59,286 nucleotides of DNA from an uncultured Eubacteriales bacterium (lineage in GTDB: Bacteria; Bacillota; Clostridia; TANB77; CAG-508), in the NCBI GenBank assembly GCA_949294555.1, contig CASFHP010000029.1:1-59286 (forward strand), given 5' to 3'. Position numbers and translations under genes: made by a program. Each line of letters begins with the position of its first letter. Within the stretch, counting starts at the first letter, position 1. Positions 56,917 through 59,286 of this stretch are shown in pieces. The notes beneath the pieces were generated by a model, which was given only the letters and a program-made list of their open reading frames with translations, was not told the origin of the DNA and ran no database searches.

Positions 56917-57207
56917 TTATTCTCCGGGTTCTTTCCCGATATCTTTACTTTTTTGTTTTTTAAGTTTCATATCATATGTTGGCAATGTTGTTCTTCTAGC
57001 TGGTATCCTATCAGATTTTTCTTCTTCCTCTATTTTCCATATTGGTTTGTCATATTCTCTTGGATGTAAAAACACAATTTCTTTTGACAAACTTGTTAGC
57101 ATTTCTTGTTGTTCCTCTGTTACAGGGAAACCATTTTCGATTTTTGTTGCCATCAATCTTAATGTTTCAGCTAGAACCTTTGCTTTTAATCTTTCTTGTT
57201 TATCCAT
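56917..57207 (-). CDS. Orphan 96-residue protein inserted between rplW and rplB
   Basis: It encodes MDKQERLKAKVLAETLRLMA then TKIENGFPVTEEQQEMLTSL, with a charged second half (EEEEKSDRIPARR and KLKKQKSKDIGKEPGE). It is helical and Lys/Glu-rich, with no membrane segment and no zinc site. I do not recognise the family. A GAGG site lies about 13 bases before the start. No known ribosomal protein is encoded at this place in the S10 operon, so it may be a lineage-specific factor. Confidence 0.65.
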   Translation of the reverse strand: MDKQERLKAKVLAETLRLMATKIENGFPVTEEQQEMLTSLSKEIVFLHPREYDKPIWKIEEEEKSDRIPARRTTLPTYDMKLKKQKSKDIGKEPGE

Positions 57208-57254
57208 AATTAAATACCAACCTCTATATTATATATTTCTTCCGCTAAACAAAT

Positions 57255-57345
57255 CAAAATTAGTATATTGCTAGGCAAATTTTATAATGAACACCGGAGA
57301 TGTGCTTATTGCACATTGAGGATTTCATTATAAAATTTAACGACG
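57255..57345. repeat. Family-B-like hairpin upstream of the orphan gene
   Basis: AAATTTTATAATGAA pairs with TTCATTATAAAATTT, enclosing GATGTGCTTATTGCACAT. The surrounding spacer between rplW and the orphan gene has no other signal. Confidence 0.7.
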
Positions 57346-57368
57346 CAAGGTGCTGATTTTCATTCGTT

Positions 57369-57716
57369 TTATGCTCCCATAAACTCATCAATAGAATCTT
57401 TATATTTTTTAGCAACTTTAACTTCTTTTCCACCTTTTGTTAGATATGTTTCATCTGATGGATTTGTATCAATTGTAACAATTGCTTTTTTCCAGTCAGA
57501 TGTTTTTCCAACATGGTATCCTACTCTTTTTTTCTTTCCTCTTACTGTAATTGTATTTACATTTAATACTTTTACTTCAAAAAGTTTTTCAACAGCTTTT
57601 GCTATTTCAACTTTTGTTGCTTTTTTATTTACTTTGAAAGTGTATTTACCTTCTTGTAATTGGTCATTACTTTTTTCAGTAACAACTGGTGCAATTATAA
57701 TTTCTTCTGGTAACAT
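57369..57716 (-). CDS. rplW: 50S ribosomal protein L23
   Basis: A 115-residue protein: EEIIIAPVVTEKSNDQLQEG, YTFKVNKKATKVEIAKAVEK and VRGKKKRVGYHVGKTSDWKK. It sits at the tunnel exit where SRP and trigger factor dock. Its start overlaps the rplD stop by one base. Confidence 0.97.
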   Translation of the reverse strand: MLPEEIIIAPVVTEKSNDQLQEGKYTFKVNKKATKVEIAKAVEKLFEVKVLNVNTITVRGKKKRVGYHVGKTSDWKKAIVTIDTNPSDETYLTKGGKEVKVAKKYKDSIDEFMGA

Positions 57717-58339
57717 TATGCGTACACCTCCTCTAATTTTTTAACAGTGTCTACTGGTAAAATTAGATTTGTATATTTTAATAAATCAAATATGTTTATG
57801 TTATTAGCAACGATTGTTTTAACACCTTCGATATTTCTTGATGACATTAAAACATTTTTATTGTTCTCTGGAAGAATAATTAATGTTTTTCCTTCAACTT
57901 TCATATCTGCTAATGCTTTTACCATTGTTTTTGTTTTGATTTCTTTTACTTCTAATTTATCAACAACTGTTAATTCTTTTTCTAAAACTTTAGAACTTAA
58001 TACTGACTTAATAGCAAGTCTTTTTTCTTTTTTATTTACAGAATATTTATATGAACGAGGTTTTGGTCCTAAAGCGATACCACCTTTAATCCATTGTGGA
58101 GCTCTGATTGAACCTTGTCTTGCTCTACCTGTTCCTTTTTGTCTCCATGGTTTTTTACCACCACCTGAAACTTCTGCTCTTGTTTTTGTACTTTGTGTAC
58201 CTTGTCTTTGATTAGCTAAATAGTTCACTAAAACGCTATGTACAATAGCTTCATTTGGTTCAATACCAAATACACTATCAGCTAATTCTATATCACTTAC
58301 TTTTTTACCTTTCATATCTAAAACGTCTACTTTTGGCAT
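57716..58339 (-). CDS. rplD: 50S ribosomal protein L4
   Basis: A 207-residue protein with RQGTQSTKTRAEVSGGGKKP, WRQKGTGRARQGSIRAPQW and GPKPRSYKYSVNKKEKRLAI. The first and third segments form the tunnel loop. It is complete. Confidence 0.98.
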   Translation of the reverse strand: MPKVDVLDMKGKKVSDIELADSVFGIEPNEAIVHSVLVNYLANQRQGTQSTKTRAEVSGGGKKPWRQKGTGRARQGSIRAPQWIKGGIALGPKPRSYKYSVNKKEKRLAIKSVLSSKVLEKELTVVDKLEVKEIKTKTMVKALADMKVEGKTLIILPENNKNVLMSSRNIEGVKTIVANNINIFDLLKYTNLILPVDTVKKLEEVYA

Positions 58340-58359
58340 TTCGTTCTTCCTCCTTCCTT

Positions 58360-58995
58360 CTATTTAGTAGCCTTTACAGCTGATTTTACTTTTAAGATAG
58401 CTCCTTTAGCTCCTGGAACACTACCTTTTACTAAGATTACATTTTTATCCATATCTACTCTTACAACATCTAGATTTTGTATTGTAACAGTAACTCTTCC
58501 CATATGTCCTGGTAATTTTTTACCTTTAAATACTCTACCTGGTGTTGATGTAGATCCCATTGAACCTGGTCTTCTATGATACATAGATCCATGTCCCATT
58601 GGTCCTCTGTGTTGTCCATGTCTTTTGATAACACCTTGGAATCCTTTTCCTTTTGATGTTCCTTGAACATCGATTTTTTCTCCTGCTTCAAAAACATCTG
58701 CTTTTACTTCGTCTCCAACTTTGATTCCTTCTATTGAATCTAATTTGAATTCTCTTAAATGTTTTTTGTTGGCTAATTTTGCTTTTGCAAAATGTCCTTT
58801 TTCTGGTTTGTTGATGTGTTTGTCTTTTACATCTCCAAATCCTAATTGAACCGCATTGTAACCATCTGTTTCTACAGTTTTAATTTGTGCTACAACACAT
58901 GGTCCAGCTTCTATAACTGTTACTGGAATTACATTTCCTTTTTCATCAAAGATTTGTGTCATTCCAATTTTTCTTCCGATTATTCCTTTTTTCAT
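58360..58995 (-). CDS. rplC: 50S ribosomal protein L3
   Basis: A 211-residue protein: [20 protein letters not shown], the conserved [40 protein letters not shown] and [20 protein letters not shown]. It is complete. It follows the 3' end of rpsJ across a spacer of about 100 bases that has an ATCAG-type hairpin. Confidence 0.98.
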   Translation of the reverse strand: MKKGIIGRKIGMTQIFDEKGNVIPVTVIEAGPCVVAQIKTVETDGYNAVQLGFGDVKDKHINKPEKGHFAKAKLANKKHLREFKLDSIEGIKVGDEVKADVFEAGEKIDVQGTSKGKGFQGVIKRHGQHRGPMGHGSMYHRRPGSMGSTSTPGRVFKGKKLPGHMGRVTVTIQNLDVVRVDMDKNVILVKGSVPGAKGAILKVKSAVKATK

Positions 58996-59096
58996 TTTCT
59001 TTCCTCCTAACTATTGGCTGATATTTTGTATTAGCATTTTTAATGTTGATATCAGCTTGGTTTTGATGCTACATTGTATTGTAGGTTAAAATTTAA

Positions 59097-59286
59097 TTAT
59101 AATTTAATTTCTATATCTACACCAGCTGGTAACTCTAATTTCATTAAGCTGTCAACTGTTTTTTGTGTTGGATATAAAATGTCGATAACTCTTTTATGTG
59201 TTCTCATTTCAAATTGTTCTCTTGAATCTTTGTATTTGTGTGGAGAACGTAAAATTGTTACGATTTCCTTTTGTGTTGGTAATGGA
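59097..59286 (-). CDS. rpsJ: 30S ribosomal protein S10 (3' part, cut by the right edge)
   Basis: The last 62 residues are present: [40 protein letters not shown] and [20 protein letters not shown], ending at TAA (59097-59099). This is the universal S10 C-terminus. It is the first gene of the S10 cluster, cut at its 5' end by the window edge. Confidence 0.95.
   Translation of the reverse strand, partial: PLPTQKEIVTILRSPHKYKDSREQFEMRTHKRVIDILYPTQKTVDSLMKLELPAGVDIEIKL

Overview
The window comes from a low-GC Gram-positive bacterium of the Clostridia, probably an uncultured gut lineage. The evidence is the strongly AT-rich sequence, AGGAGG-type ribosome binding sites, Firmicutes gene orders (rpsB-tsf-pyrH-frr-uppS-cdsA-rseP and S10-spc-alpha), a zinc-ribbon S14, NlpC-free glucosaminidase wall enzymes and a UPF0182 protein. 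Nearly all genes are on the minus strand. The exceptions are a glycosyltransferase and the tyrS block.

Layout. 1-390: leader and sigma-A promoter of what is probably an rRNA operon running off the left edge. 391-5406: a membrane-anchored protein, rlmB, lepA and a rhodanese. 5407-6083: a gene-free stretch with a dense cluster of DnaA-box-like 9-mers. 6084-10434: glycosyltransferase, DUF1294 protein, HD protein, zinc-ribbon protein and tyrS. 10435-19451: a structured-RNA candidate, a DUF5665 protein, a UPF0182 protein, ftsY, a 1-kb cassette bounded by inverted repeats, prs and two membrane proteins. 19452-26404: accessory region with a promoter-driven small-RNA candidate, a decayed DUF3800 gene, an orphan MazF toxin, a DUF1016 nuclease, a large serine recombinase, dispersed repeats and tRNA-Thr(CGT). 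26482-30929: two glucosaminidases flanking a cadherin-like surface protein. 31142-38552: second structured-RNA copy, then rseP, cdsA, uppS, ispA, frr, pyrH, tsf and rpsB. 38749-40610: a small membrane protein and a pilin-like GLUG protein. 40888-59286: rplQ back to the 3' part of rpsJ, an almost complete r-protein, SecY and RNA polymerase alpha cluster.

The most striking observation concerns decoding. Five genes, including the essential tyrS and normally conserved rseP, are each interrupted by exactly one extra base. In all five the interruption can be written as an in-frame CGG codon whose C must be skipped so that the following GGA or GGT is read as glycine (+1 shift). By manual scan of every CDS, only two other in-frame CGG codons exist: one in the inverted-repeat-bounded cassette gene and one 13 codons from the end of a hypothetical membrane protein. 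CGA and CGC are read normally. This pattern suggests that CGG is not a usable Arg codon here but a +1 frameshift (or four-base Gly) signal, unless it reflects a very peculiar assembly artefact.

The other unusual layer is RNA structure between genes. Seven r-protein spacers carry near-copies of a roughly 105-bp element that can form a GGGGACA/TGTCCCC hairpin with a GGTCA/TGACC pseudoknot. Other r-protein spacers carry long hairpins of a second family. A third family, a plus-strand RNA with a conserved core and variable outer stems, occurs three times outside the ribosomal cluster.
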